Below are positions 1 to 10,677 of a stretch of DNA of 64,000 nt, piece after piece. The DNA comes from Thermus composti (lineage in GTDB: Bacteria > Deinococcota > Deinococci > Deinococcales > Thermaceae). The stretch spans positions 26,853-90,852 of the forward strand of contig NZ_BMPJ01000006.1 in the NCBI RefSeq assembly GCF_014647535.1, given 5' to 3'. A program made the translations under genes and the position numbers. The notes beneath the pieces are model-generated. The model was not told the origin of the DNA. It ran no database searches and saw only the letters and a list, made by a program, of their open reading frames with translations. The number at the start of each line of letters is the position of its first letter. Position 1 is the stretch's first letter.

Positions 1-584
1 AGCAAAGCCCGCACCGGGGGGGTGAGCTCCTGGGCGAAGCGGCGGAGCATGGCCAAAACCACCTCCTCGGGGGTGGCCAGGAGGTCAAAGGTGTAGGTGG
101 CGGGGAAGAGGTAGCCCTCCAGGGTCTTGCCCTCCACGTAAGGGGGCTTGAGGGCCCCGGGGTTTTCCACGAGCCTGAGGAAGCCCTCCCCGTCAAGCCC
201 CGCCCGGGTAAGCCTTTGGGCGTAGTCCACCGCCCTCTCCCCCTCGGGGAAGACCAGGGTGACGCTTAAGGGCTTCTCCCCGCCGGTGAGGGCCCGGGCC
301 AGGCGGAAAGCCCCCTCCCCCTTCAGGCGGTAGACCCCGGGAACGAGGCGCTTGGCCCGGCCCGAGAAGCGGAGGTAGGCGGAGAAGAGGTAGCCCGAGC
401 GCAAAAGCCCGGCCTCCTCCAGGATCCGGGCGGCCTCCGCCCCCGTGGCCCCCCGGGGGATGCGCACCACCGCCTCCTTTCCCGTGGGACCGAGAAGCCA
501 CAGGGCGTAGAGGAGGAGGAGGGCGAAGGTGAGGAAGAGGGCGAAGACACCCCTAAGGATCCAAACCCTAGAGCCTTCGGGCAA
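1..584 (-). CDS. mltG: Endolytic murein transglycosylase MltG (YceG-like), partial
   Basis: Membrane-anchored lytic transglycosylase thought to cleave nascent peptidoglycan strands. The 3' end lies outside the window; about 194 codons are visible. An N-terminal membrane segment (about residues 8-28) is followed by a LysM-like stretch ([17 protein letters not shown]), and the family motif [12 protein letters not shown] is present near the window edge. I chose a TTG start at 584 because GGAGG lies 6 nt upstream and no ATG or GTG is in frame nearby; this start overlaps the end of ruvX by 17 bp, suggesting translational coupling. The family assignment is firm, the start codon less so. Confidence 0.85.
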   Translation of the reverse strand, partial: MPEGSRVWILRGVFALFLTFALLLLYALWLLGPTGKEAVVRIPRGATGAEAARILEEAGLLRSGYLFSAYLRFSGRAKRLVPGVYRLKGEGAFRLARALTGGEKPLSVTLVFPEGERAVDYAQRLTRAGLDGEGFLRLVENPGALKPPYVEGKTLEGYLFPATYTFDLLATPEEVVLAMLRRFAQELTPPVRAL

Positions 585-975
585 GGTAGTCCTCCAGGAG
601 CACCACGGCCGAAAGCTCGTCCAGCTTGCCCTTGTCCCGGCGCACCCTTTTGGGGGCGTTTTGCAAGCGCCTTTGGGCGAGCTTCGTGGTGAAGCGCTCG
701 TCTAAAAGCTCCACCTCGAGGCCCTCCCGCCTTAGGGCTTCCACCAAGGGGAGGACCTTCTGGGCCTGGGGGCTTTCCTTGAGGTCGGTGCGCAAGGGAA
801 GGCCCACCACGAGCTTCCCAAGCCCTTCCCGCCGCGCGAAGTCCAAAATAGCCGCCACATCCGCCTCCAGGCCCTTTCGCACCAGGTAGCCCCGGCCGAA
901 GGCGAAGGGGCTTCCCTCCTCGCCCACGGCGAGGCCGATCCGGGCCTCCCCCACGTCCAGGGCGCCCACCCGCAT
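568..975 (-). CDS. ruvX: RuvX/YqgF-family putative pre-16S rRNA nuclease
   Basis: 135 residues, normal for the YqgF/RuvX family of RNase H-fold nucleases implicated in 5'-end maturation of 16S rRNA. Visible motifs are the N-terminal [15 protein letters not shown] with the first metal-binding Asp, VVGLPLRTD in the middle, and LLDERFTT near the C-terminus. It starts 4 bp after the alaS stop codon and overlaps mltG, so alaS-ruvX-mltG is read as one operon, an arrangement common in bacteria. Family assignment is secure; the substrate is inferred from family knowledge. Confidence 0.92.
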   Translation of the reverse strand: MRVGALDVGEARIGLAVGEEGSPFAFGRGYLVRKGLEADVAAILDFARREGLGKLVVGLPLRTDLKESPQAQKVLPLVEALRREGLEVELLDERFTTKLAQRRLQNAPKRVRRDKGKLDELSAVVLLEDYLARRL

Positions 976-979
976 GGGC

Positions 980-3625
<2,646 letters not shown>

Positions 3626-3632
3626 CCCTCTG

Positions 3633-3638
3633 ATTATA
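3633..3638 (-). promoter_or_regulatory. -10 box for alaS (TATAAT)
   Basis: On the minus strand a perfect TATAAT lies 7 nt before the alaS ATG and overlaps the TAA stop codon of the upstream JAMM gene. No clear -35 was seen. The spacing puts the transcription start at or next to the ATG. Confidence 0.6.
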
Positions 3639-4017
3639 GGACCACGAGGGGCACCTCCTCCCCCTCGGGGAGGAGGAAGGCCCGGACCCCGTCGGTGCCG
3701 AAGATCACGTAGGGCACCCGCCAGCGGGCCTCCTTGCGGTCCGTGGGACTGGGAAAGGCAGGCCCCCTGGGGTGGGAGTGGTAGATGGCGAGGAGGCTCA
3801 AGCCCTCCCCTTCCAGCGCCTTGAGGGCCTTGAGGAGGGCTAGAGGCTCCGCCAGGTAGCCCACCTCCGGGTGGGGGTGGACGTTGGGCAAGGGGATGAC
3901 CTTTTCCACCTCCCGCCTACCCCCCCAAAGCCCCACCCCCTCCTTGGGGGCCTCCCTTTGCAGGTGGGCCCGGGTTTCTTGCAAAAGCCTCCTGGGAACG
4001 TAGAGGACCTGGGACAA
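3634..4017 (-). CDS. JAMM/MPN+ metallopeptidase
   Basis: 127 residues, a single MPN domain. The zinc-binding JAMM signature is intact: IYHSHPRGPAFPSPTD (HxHP, then S and D about 10 residues on), with an upstream Glu in the APKEGVGLWGG segment. Such stand-alone bacterial JAMM enzymes cleave isopeptide or C-terminal ubiquitin-like/sulfur-carrier conjugates. In T. thermophilus a JAMM homologue has been linked to removal of the ubiquitin-like protein TtuB; that this gene is the same one is my inference. TTG start at 4017 was chosen for its strong AAGGAGGGGG ribosome-binding site. It lies upstream of alaS on the same strand and is divergent from EF-G-2. Confidence 0.85.
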   Translation of the reverse strand: MSQVLYVPRRLLQETRAHLQREAPKEGVGLWGGRREVEKVIPLPNVHPHPEVGYLAEPLALLKALKALEGEGLSLLAIYHSHPRGPAFPSPTDRKEARWRVPYVIFGTDGVRAFLLPEGEEVPLVVL

Positions 4018-4035
4018 TCGCCCCCTCCTTAGCCC

Positions 4036-4041
4036 TATACT
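4036..4041 (+). promoter_or_regulatory. -10 box for the EF-G-2 gene (TATACT)
   Basis: TATACT lies 23 nt before the ATG at 4065, leaving room for a short leader that contains AAGGAGGG (ribosome-binding site). On the opposite strand TATAGG/TAGTAT sits over the same bases and may serve the JAMM gene, so the two divergent promoters probably overlap. Confidence 0.55.
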
Positions 4042-4064
4042 ATGGGCACCAAGAAGGAGGGAAC

Positions 4065-6044
4065 ATGATCCGGACCCTCGCCCTGGTGGGCCACGCGAGA
4101 AGCGGCAAAACCACCCTCACGGAAGCGCTCCTTTACCACACGGGGGTCAAGGAGCGCATGGGGCGGGTGGAGGAGGGCACCACCACCACCGACTACACCC
4201 CCGAGGCCAAGCTCCACCGCACCACGGTGCGCACCGGGGTGGCCCCCCTCCTTTACCGGGGCCACCGCCTCTTCCTCCTGGACGCCCCCGGCTACGGGGA
4301 CTTCGTGGGGGAGATCCGGGGGGCTTTGGAGGCGGCGGACGCCGCCCTCGTGGCGGTCTCAGCGGAAAGCGGGGTCCAGGTGGGGACGGAGAGGGCCTGG
4401 ACCGTGGCGGAAAGGCTCGGCCTCCCCCGGATGGTGGTGGTGACCAAGCTGGACAAGGGCGGGGACTACTACGCCCTCCTCCAGGACCTCCGGGCCACCT
4501 TGGGGCCCATCCTCCCCATAGACCTGCCCCTCTACGAGGGGGGGAAGTGGGTGGGCCTCGTGGACGTCTTCCACGGCAAGGCCTACCGCTACGAGGGCGG
4601 CAAGGAGGTGGAGGTGGCGGTGCCCGAGGAGGAAAAGACCCGGGTGGAAAGCTTCCGCCAGGAGGTCCTCGAGGCCATCGTGGAGACGGACGAGGGCCTT
4701 TTGGAGAAGTACCTGGAAGGGGAGGAGGTCACGGGGGAAGCCCTGGAGAAGGCCTTCCACGAGGCGGTGCGGAAAGGCCTCCTCTACCCTGTGGCCCTGG
4801 CCTCCGGGGAAACGGGCATCGGGGTCCTGCCCCTTTTGGACCTGGTCCTGGAGGCCCTCCCCTCCCCCACGGAGCGCTTCGGGGAGGGCCCCGCCCTGGC
4901 CAAGGTCTTCAAGGTGCAGGTGGACCCCTTCATGGGCCAGGTGGCCTACGTGCGCCTCTACCGGGGCCAGCTAAGCCCCGGGGACACCCTCCAAAGCGAG
5001 GCCGGGCCGGTGCGCCTCCCCCACCTCTACGTGCCCATGGGGAAGGATCTTCTGGAGGTGGAGGCGGCCGAGGCCGGGTACATCCTGGGCCTCCCCAAAG
5101 CGGACGGGCTCCACCGGGGCATGGTCCTCTGGCAAGGGGAAAAGCCGGAAAGCGAGGCCGTTCCCTTCGCCCGCCTGCCCGACCCCAACGTCCCCGTGAC
5201 CTTAAGACCCAAGGGGCGCACGGACGAGGCCAGGCTGGGGGAGGCCTTGAGGAAGCTTCTAGAGGAGGACCCAAGCCTGAAGCTAGAGCGGCAGGAGGAG
5301 ACCGGGGAGCTTCTCCTGTGGGGGCACGGGGAGCTCCACCTCACCACCGCCAAGGAGCGCCTTTCGGACCACGGGGTGGAGGTGGAGTTCTCCGTGCCCA
5401 AGGTGCCCTACCGGGAGGCCATCAAGAAGGTGGCCGAGGGCCAGGGCAAGTACAAGAAGCAAACCGGGGGCCACGGCCAGTACGGGGACGTGTGGCTGAG
5501 GCTGGAGCCCGCAAGCGCCTACAGCTTTGAGTGGCGGATCACCGGCGGGGTCATCCCCAGCAAGTACCAGGAGGCCATAGAGAAGGGGATCCTCGAGGCC
5601 GCCAAAAAGGGCGTTCTTGCGGGCTACCCGGTGATGGGCTTCAGGGCCATCGTCTACAACGGCTCCTACCACGAGGTGGACTCCTCCGACCTCGCCTTCC
5701 AGATCGCCGCCAGCCTCGCCTTCAAAAAGGTCATGGCCGAGGCGAACCCCACGCTCCTGGAGCCCATCTACCGCCTCAAGGTCCTCGTCCCCCAGGAGCG
5801 GGTGGGGGATGTCCTCTCCGACCTTCAAGCCCGGCGGGGCCGCATCCTGGGCATGGAGCAGGAGGGGGCCCTGAGCGTGGTCCAGGCGGAGGTGCCCTTG
5901 GCCGAGGTCCTGGAGTACTACAAGGCCCTCCCCAGCCTCACCGGGGGGGCGGGGGCCTACACCCTGGAGTTCAGCCACTACGCCGAGGTGCCCCCCCACC
6001 TGGCCCAAAGGATCGTCCAGGAGCGCCGCGCCCAGGGGGAGTAG
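4065..6044 (+). CDS. Elongation factor G-like GTPase (EF-G-2 paralogue)
   Basis: 659 residues, shorter than canonical EF-G (about 690) and matching the T. thermophilus EF-G-2 protein as I remember it. Domain order is GTPase domain (P-loop GHARSGKTT, G3 DAPGYGDF), domain II (about 285-375), then EF-G domains III-V with GGHGQYGDV in domain IV. The G4 motif reads TKLD rather than NKxD and the P-loop lacks the usual AHIDAGKTT form, so it is not the main translocase. EF-G-2 is reported as a ribosome-dependent GTPase of unclear role. ATG 4065 has AAGGAGGG upstream. moxR follows directly after its stop codon. Confidence 0.93.
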   Translation: MIRTLALVGHARSGKTTLTEALLYHTGVKERMGRVEEGTTTTDYTPEAKLHRTTVRTGVAPLLYRGHRLFLLDAPGYGDFVGEIRGALEAADAALVAVSAESGVQVGTERAWTVAERLGLPRMVVVTKLDKGGDYYALLQDLRATLGPILPIDLPLYEGGKWVGLVDVFHGKAYRYEGGKEVEVAVPEEEKTRVESFRQEVLEAIVETDEGLLEKYLEGEEVTGEALEKAFHEAVRKGLLYPVALASGETGIGVLPLLDLVLEALPSPTERFGEGPALAKVFKVQVDPFMGQVAYVRLYRGQLSPGDTLQSEAGPVRLPHLYVPMGKDLLEVEAAEAGYILGLPKADGLHRGMVLWQGEKPESEAVPFARLPDPNVPVTLRPKGRTDEARLGEALRKLLEEDPSLKLERQEETGELLLWGHGELHLTTAKERLSDHGVEVEFSVPKVPYREAIKKVAEGQGKYKKQTGGHGQYGDVWLRLEPASAYSFEWRITGGVIPSKYQEAIEKGILEAAKKGVLAGYPVMGFRAIVYNGSYHEVDSSDLAFQIAASLAFKKVMAEANPTLLEPIYRLKVLVPQERVGDVLSDLQARRGRILGMEQEGALSVVQAEVPLAEVLEYYKALPSLTGGAGAYTLEFSHYAEVPPHLAQRIVQERRAQGE

Positions 6045-6938
6045 ATGGAAGCCCTAAGGCGCCTCCAGGAGGCTTTAAACCAGACCCTCTTCGGCCAGGA
6101 GGAGGCCATAGAGGCCCTCCTGGCCACCCTCCTCGCCGGCGGGCACGCCCTTTTGGAGGGGATGCCGGGCCTTGGGAAGACCCTCTTGGCGGAAAGCTTC
6201 GCCCGGGGAAGCGGCCTAAGCTACAAGCGCATCCAGTTCACCCCGGACCTCCTCCCCCAGGACCTCACGGGGAGCGAGGTTTTCCGGGAAGGCCGCTTCG
6301 TCTTCGTCCCGGGCCCCCTCTTCGCCCAGGTGGTCCTGGCGGACGAGATCAACCGGGCCCCGCCCAAGGTGCAGTCGGCCCTCCTCGAGGCCATGCAGGA
6401 GCGGGCGGTGACCGCAGGGGGGGTGCGCCACCCCCTGCCCGAGCCCTTCTTCGTCATCGCCACGCAAAACCCCCTGGAGCTGGAGGGCACCTACCCCTTG
6501 CCCGAGGCCCAGCTGGACCGCTTCACCGCCAAGATCTCCTTCCGCCCCCCAAGGCGGGAGGTGTGGCTTCGGATCCTCACCGAGGAGCCCAAGGCCCCAG
6601 ACCCCCTCCCCGTGGACTTCCCTAAGGCCCAAAGGGAGGCGAAGGAGGTGCGGGTGGCCAAGGAGGCCCTTTCGGCCATCACCCACGTGGCCTTCCTCAC
6701 CCAGGAGGACAGGCGCCTCCGCATGGGGCTTTCCCCCCGGGGGGCCAAGGCCTGGCTCGCCCTGGCCAAGGCCCTGGCCTACCTCCGGGAAAAGCCCTTC
6801 GTGGACTGGAAGGAGCTCAAGGACGCCGCCTTCCTCGCCCTCCCCCACCGCCTCTTCCTCACGGAGGAAGCCCTCTACGAGGGGGAAAGCGCCGAGGAGG
6901 TGCTGCGGGAAGCTTTAAGGAAAGGAGGGATTCCATGA
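6045..6938 (+). CDS. MoxR-family AAA+ ATPase
   Basis: 297 residues, typical for MoxR proteins, which act as chaperones or activators often paired with von Willebrand factor A proteins. Walker A GMPGLGKT (about residues 40-47), Walker B VLADEIN followed by RAPPKVQSALLEAMQE, and sensor 1 FFVIATQNP are all visible. It begins at the base after the EF-G-2 stop codon and its TGA overlaps the ppsA ATG (ATGA). No VWA-domain partner lies beside it, so its client is unknown. Confidence 0.92.
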   Translation: MEALRRLQEALNQTLFGQEEAIEALLATLLAGGHALLEGMPGLGKTLLAESFARGSGLSYKRIQFTPDLLPQDLTGSEVFREGRFVFVPGPLFAQVVLADEINRAPPKVQSALLEAMQERAVTAGGVRHPLPEPFFVIATQNPLELEGTYPLPEAQLDRFTAKISFRPPRREVWLRILTEEPKAPDPLPVDFPKAQREAKEVRVAKEALSAITHVAFLTQEDRRLRMGLSPRGAKAWLALAKALAYLREKPFVDWKELKDAAFLALPHRLFLTEEALYEGESAEEVLREALRKGGIP

Positions 6939-9322
6939 GGTGGGTGCGGTTTTTCCACGAGGTGGGCCTCGAGGATGTGCCCCTGGTGGGCGGCAAAAAC
7001 GCCTCCTTGGGGGAGATGATCCGGGAGCTTTCCCCCCTAGGGGTCAAGGTGCCCGGGGGGTTTGCCACCACCAGCGAGGCCTACTGGCACTTTCTGGAGC
7101 ATAACGGCCTGAAGGAGGCCATCGCCAAGGAGCTAGAAGGGCTAGACCCGGAGGACCCCACGGCCCTGCAAAGGGCGAGCCGCCGCCTGCGGAACCTGAT
7201 CCTGAAAGGGGAGTACCCTAAGGACCTCCGGGAGGAGATCCTGAAGGCCTACCGCAGGCTTTCCGAGGAGGCGGGGGAGGAGGAGATCCCCGTGGCCGTG
7301 CGCTCCAGTGCCACCGCCGAGGACCTGCCCACGGCGAGCTTCGCCGGGCAGCAGGAAAGCTACCTTTACGTGCGAGGGGAAGAGGACCTCCTCCTCCACG
7401 TGAAGCGGGCCATGGCAAGCCTCTTCAGCGGGCCATCAGCTACCGGGCCCACATGGGCTTTGACCACCTCAAGGTGGCCCTCTCCGTGGGGGTGCAGCGG
7501 ATGGTGCGGGCGGATAGCGCCTCCAGCGGGGTCATCTTCACCTTGGACCCCGACACCGGGCACCGGGGCTTCGTCTACGTCACGGCCATCTATGGCCTGG
7601 GGGAGAACATCGTCCAGGGGCGGGTGATCCCGGACGGGTACTACGTGCACAAGGAAGCCCTCAAGGCGGGGTACAAAGCCTTGGTCTACAAGCGCCTGGG
7701 GGCCAAGGAGCTCACCCTGGTCTACGACCCCAAGGAGGGCCGCCTGAAGAACCGCCCCACGCCCGTCTACCTGCGCCAGCGCTTCGCCCTCGAGGACGAG
7801 GAGGTCCTCCGCCTCGCCGACTGGTCCTTGAAAATTGAGGCGCACTACTCCAAGAAGCGGGGAAGCCCCACCCCCATGGACATTGAGTGGGCCAAGGACG
7901 GCCCCACGGGGGAGCTTTTCATCCTCCAGGCCCGGCCCGAGACGGTCCACTCGCAAAAAAGCCCCGTGCTCCGGGTCTACCGCCTCCGGGAAAGGGGCGA
8001 GGTCCTGGCCGAGGGCCTGGCGGTGGGAGAGACCATCGCCACGGGCAAAGCCCGCATCCTCAAGGACCCCAAGGAGATGGACCGCTTCCGGGAGGGCGAG
8101 GTCCTCGTCACCGAGACCACCAACCCCGACTGGGAACCCATCATGAAGAAGGCGGCGGCCATCGTCACCGAAAGGGGCGGGCGCACCTCCCACGCCGCCA
8201 TCGTGGCCCGGGAGCTGGGGGTGCCGGCGGTGGTGGGGGCGGTGGGGGCCACCCGGAGCATCCCCGAAGGGGAGGCGGTGACCGTCTCCTGCGCCGAGGG
8301 GGAGAAAGGCCGGGTCTAGCGGGGAAGCCTGGCCTTTGAGGTGGAGGAGATCCGCCCCGAAACCCTTCCCCGGACCAGGACCCGGATCCTGGTCAACGTG
8401 GGCACCCCGGAGGAGGCCCTAAGGGTGAGCCTCCTCCCCACGGACGGGGTGGGGCTTGCCCGGATGGAGTTCATCTTCGCAAGCCACGTCCGGGTCCACC
8501 CCCTGGCCCTCACCCGGTTTGAGATCCTTCCCCCCGAGGTGAAGCGCCAGGTGGAGGAGCTCACCGAGGCCTACCGCGACAAGCGGGCCTACTTCGTGGA
8601 GACCTTAAGCCAAGGCATCGCCCTCATCGCCGCCGCCTTCCACCCGAGGCCGGTGATCCTCCGCTTCTCCGACTTCAAGACCAACGAGTACGCCCGGCTT
8701 GTGGGCGGGCACCTCTTTGAGCCCAAGGAGGAAAACCCCTGCTGGGCTGGCGGGGGCGAGCCGCTACTACCACCCGGACTACAAGGAGGGCTTCCTCCTG
8801 GAGGTGGCCGCGGTGAAGCGGGTGCGGGAGGAGACGGGCCTTAAAAACCTACACGTGATGGTCCCCTTCTGCCGCACCCCCGAGGAGGGGGAGAAGGTCC
8901 TAAAGGCCATGGCGGAAGGGGGGCTTAGGCGGGGAGAGGAGGGCCTCGAGGTCTACGTGATGGCGGAGATCTTCTCCAACGTCCTCGAGGCCGAGGCCTT
9001 CGCCGAGCTCTTTGACGGCTTCTCCATCGGCTCCAACGACCTCACCCAGCTCGCCTTGGGCCTGGACCGGGACTCGGAAAGGGTGGGCCACCTCTTTGAC
9101 GAGCGGCGGGAGACGGTGAAGCGCCTGGCGGCCATGCTCATTGAGAAGGCCCACGCCAAGGGGAAGAAGGTGGGGATCTGCGGCCAGGCCCCTTCCGACT
9201 ACCCGGAGTTCGCCGCCTTCCTGGTGGAAAGGGGCATTGACTCCCTAAGCCTCAACCCCGATGCCCTCCTGCGCACGGGGCGCAAGGTGGCGGAGGTGGA
9301 AAAAACCCTCGGGATCGGGTAG
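6935..9322 (+). pseudogene. ppsA: Phosphoenolpyruvate synthase, interrupted by four lesions
   Basis: When stitched together this encodes a PEP synthase of about 795 residues (pyruvate + ATP to PEP + AMP + Pi; gluconeogenesis). The N-terminal ATP-grasp part (VGGKNASLGEMIREL, IPVAVRSSATAEDLP) is in one frame to about 7427. A net 4-nt loss near 7427-7432 shifts the frame (expected MASLFTDRAISYR). An in-frame TAG at 8317-8319 replaces an expected Tyr codon in GRVYRG. Two single-base losses follow, an A at 8739/8740 and one G in the run at 8752-8756, within expected ENPMLGWRGASRYY. The phosphohistidine motif GGRTSHAAIV and the C-terminal TIM-barrel domain are otherwise intact. Sequencing error is possible for the homopolymer site but less so for all four changes. 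Confidence 0.85.
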
Positions 9323-9330
9323 CCTGGGGC

Positions 9331-9948
9331 ATGGTCCGCGAGCCCTTCAACGCCCTAAGCCACGCCCTGGGGGTCCCCTTGGCCCTTCTGGGAAGCTTCT
9401 TCCTCTTCCTCCTGGCCCCCAAGGAGGCCTGGCCTGCCCTAGGGGTCTTCGGCCTCACCATGGCCCTCATGTTCGGGGCCAGCGCCCTCTACCACGCCCT
9501 ACGGGTGGGAGACCGCCTCCTGGGCTGGCTCAGGCGGCTGGACCACGCCGCCATCTTTCTCTTCATCGCCGGAAGCTACACCCCCTTTCTCCTAGAGGGC
9601 CTCGAGGAGGGCCCCAGGGCCTTCGCCCTCGGGCTCGTCTGGGGGCTTGCCCTTCTGGGGGTGGGCTTCCGCCTCTTCTTCCTCCGGGCCCCCCGGTGGC
9701 TCTACACCCTGGCCTACCTGGGGCTTGGGTGGCTTTCCGTCTTGTTCCTGCCTCGCCTGGGCCTCTCCTTGCCCACCTTCCTCCTCCTCGGCCTCGGAGG
9801 GGTCTTCTACACCCTGGGGGCCCTGGTCTACGGGAGGAAGCGCCCCGACCCCTGGCCCGAGCGGGTGGGCTTCCACGGGCTTTGGCACGTCCTCGTCCTC
9901 CTGGGAAGCCTCTTTATGTACCTGGCGGTCTTGAGCCTCTACACCTAG
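9331..9948 (+). CDS. Hemolysin III/PAQR-family membrane protein
   Basis: 205 residues with about seven membrane segments. The N-terminus EPFNALSHALGVPLALLG, then ALYHAL, LDHAAIFLFIAGSYTPF and GFHGLWHVLVLLGS give the conserved His/Asp/Ser pattern of the YqfA/hemolysin III (PAQR) family, members of which may be metal-dependent ceramidase-like hydrolases. It starts 9 bp after the ppsA stop codon, probably in the same transcription unit. Function in Thermus is unknown; the hemolysin name is historical. Confidence 0.88.
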   Translation: MVREPFNALSHALGVPLALLGSFFLFLLAPKEAWPALGVFGLTMALMFGASALYHALRVGDRLLGWLRRLDHAAIFLFIAGSYTPFLLEGLEEGPRAFALGLVWGLALLGVGFRLFFLRAPRWLYTLAYLGLGWLSVLFLPRLGLSLPTFLLLGLGGVFYTLGALVYGRKRPDPWPERVGFHGLWHVLVLLGSLFMYLAVLSLYT

Positions 9949-9975
9949 CTTTCTCATGAGAAAGTGAGGTATCCT
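9949..9975 (+). promoter_or_regulatory. Palindromic operator and -10 box upstream of the response regulator
   Basis: A perfect 16-bp palindrome, CTTTCTCATGAGAAAG (9949-9964), begins at the base after the hemolysin-III stop codon. It occupies the expected -35 region of a TATCCT -10 box (9970-9975) that ends 7 nt before the response-regulator ATG. The geometry suggests a dimeric regulator, possibly the encoded response regulator itself. Confidence 0.55.
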
Positions 9976-9982
9976 GAAGGGC

Positions 9983-10657
9983 ATGGAACCCCCTCTGATC
10001 CTCATCGTGGAGGACGAGAAGGACATCGCCCGCTTCATTGAGCTGGAGCTCCAGGCGGAAGGCTACCGCACGGAAGTGGCCCACGACGGGATCACCGGCC
10101 TTTCCAAGTTCCGGGAGACCAACCCCAACCTGGTGATCCTGGACCTGATGCTCCCCGTCATGGACGGGATTGAGGTGGCCAAGCGGATCCGCAAGACCTC
10201 CAACGTGCCCATCCTCATCCTCACCGCCAAGGACCGGGTGGAGGACAAGGTGGAGGGCCTGGACGCCGGGGCGGACGACTATTTGGTGAAGCCCTTCTCC
10301 ATAGAGGAGCTTCTCGCCCGGGTGCGGGCCCACCTGCGCCGGGTCACCCCGGCCATCACCGGGGAGATCCGGGTGGCGGACCTCATCATCAACCTGGAAG
10401 GAAGGGAGGTCTTCCGGGGAAGCCGCCGGATTGAGCTTTCCAACAAGGAGTTTGAGCTTTTGGAGCTCCTCGCCAAGAACCCGGGCAAGGTCTTCAGCCG
10501 CTACGAGATTGAGGAGAAGGTCTGGCCCGGCTACCAAGGGGGGAGCAACGTGGTGGACGTCTACATCGGCTACCTGCGCAAGAAGCTGGAGGCGGGGGGC
10601 GAGCGCCGCCTCATCCACACGGTGCGGGGGGTGGGGTACGTCCTCAGGGAGGACTAA
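9983..10657 (+). CDS. OmpR/PhoB-family response regulator
   Basis: 224 residues. The receiver domain (about 1-120) has acidic residues VEDEKD, the phospho-acceptor Asp in LVILDLMLP, Thr in ILTAKD and Lys in LVKPFS. The winged-helix DNA-binding domain (about 130-224) contains [20 protein letters not shown] and [14 protein letters not shown]. It is paired with the histidine kinase 20 bp downstream. The regulon is not evident, but the palindrome at 9949-9964 is a candidate autoregulatory site. Confidence 0.95.
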   Translation: MEPPLILIVEDEKDIARFIELELQAEGYRTEVAHDGITGLSKFRETNPNLVILDLMLPVMDGIEVAKRIRKTSNVPILILTAKDRVEDKVEGLDAGADDYLVKPFSIEELLARVRAHLRRVTPAITGEIRVADLIINLEGREVFRGSRRIELSNKEFELLELLAKNPGKVFSRYEIEEKVWPGYQGGSNVVDVYIGYLRKKLEAGGERRLIHTVRGVGYVLRED

Positions 10658-10677
10658 GCCCAAGCCCCGGCCTCGGC

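Noticed and set aside
6935..9322. Programmed frameshifting as an explanation for the broken ppsA
   Set aside because: There are three frame changes and one in-frame stop codon at unrelated sequences, with no slippery site or downstream structure common to them.
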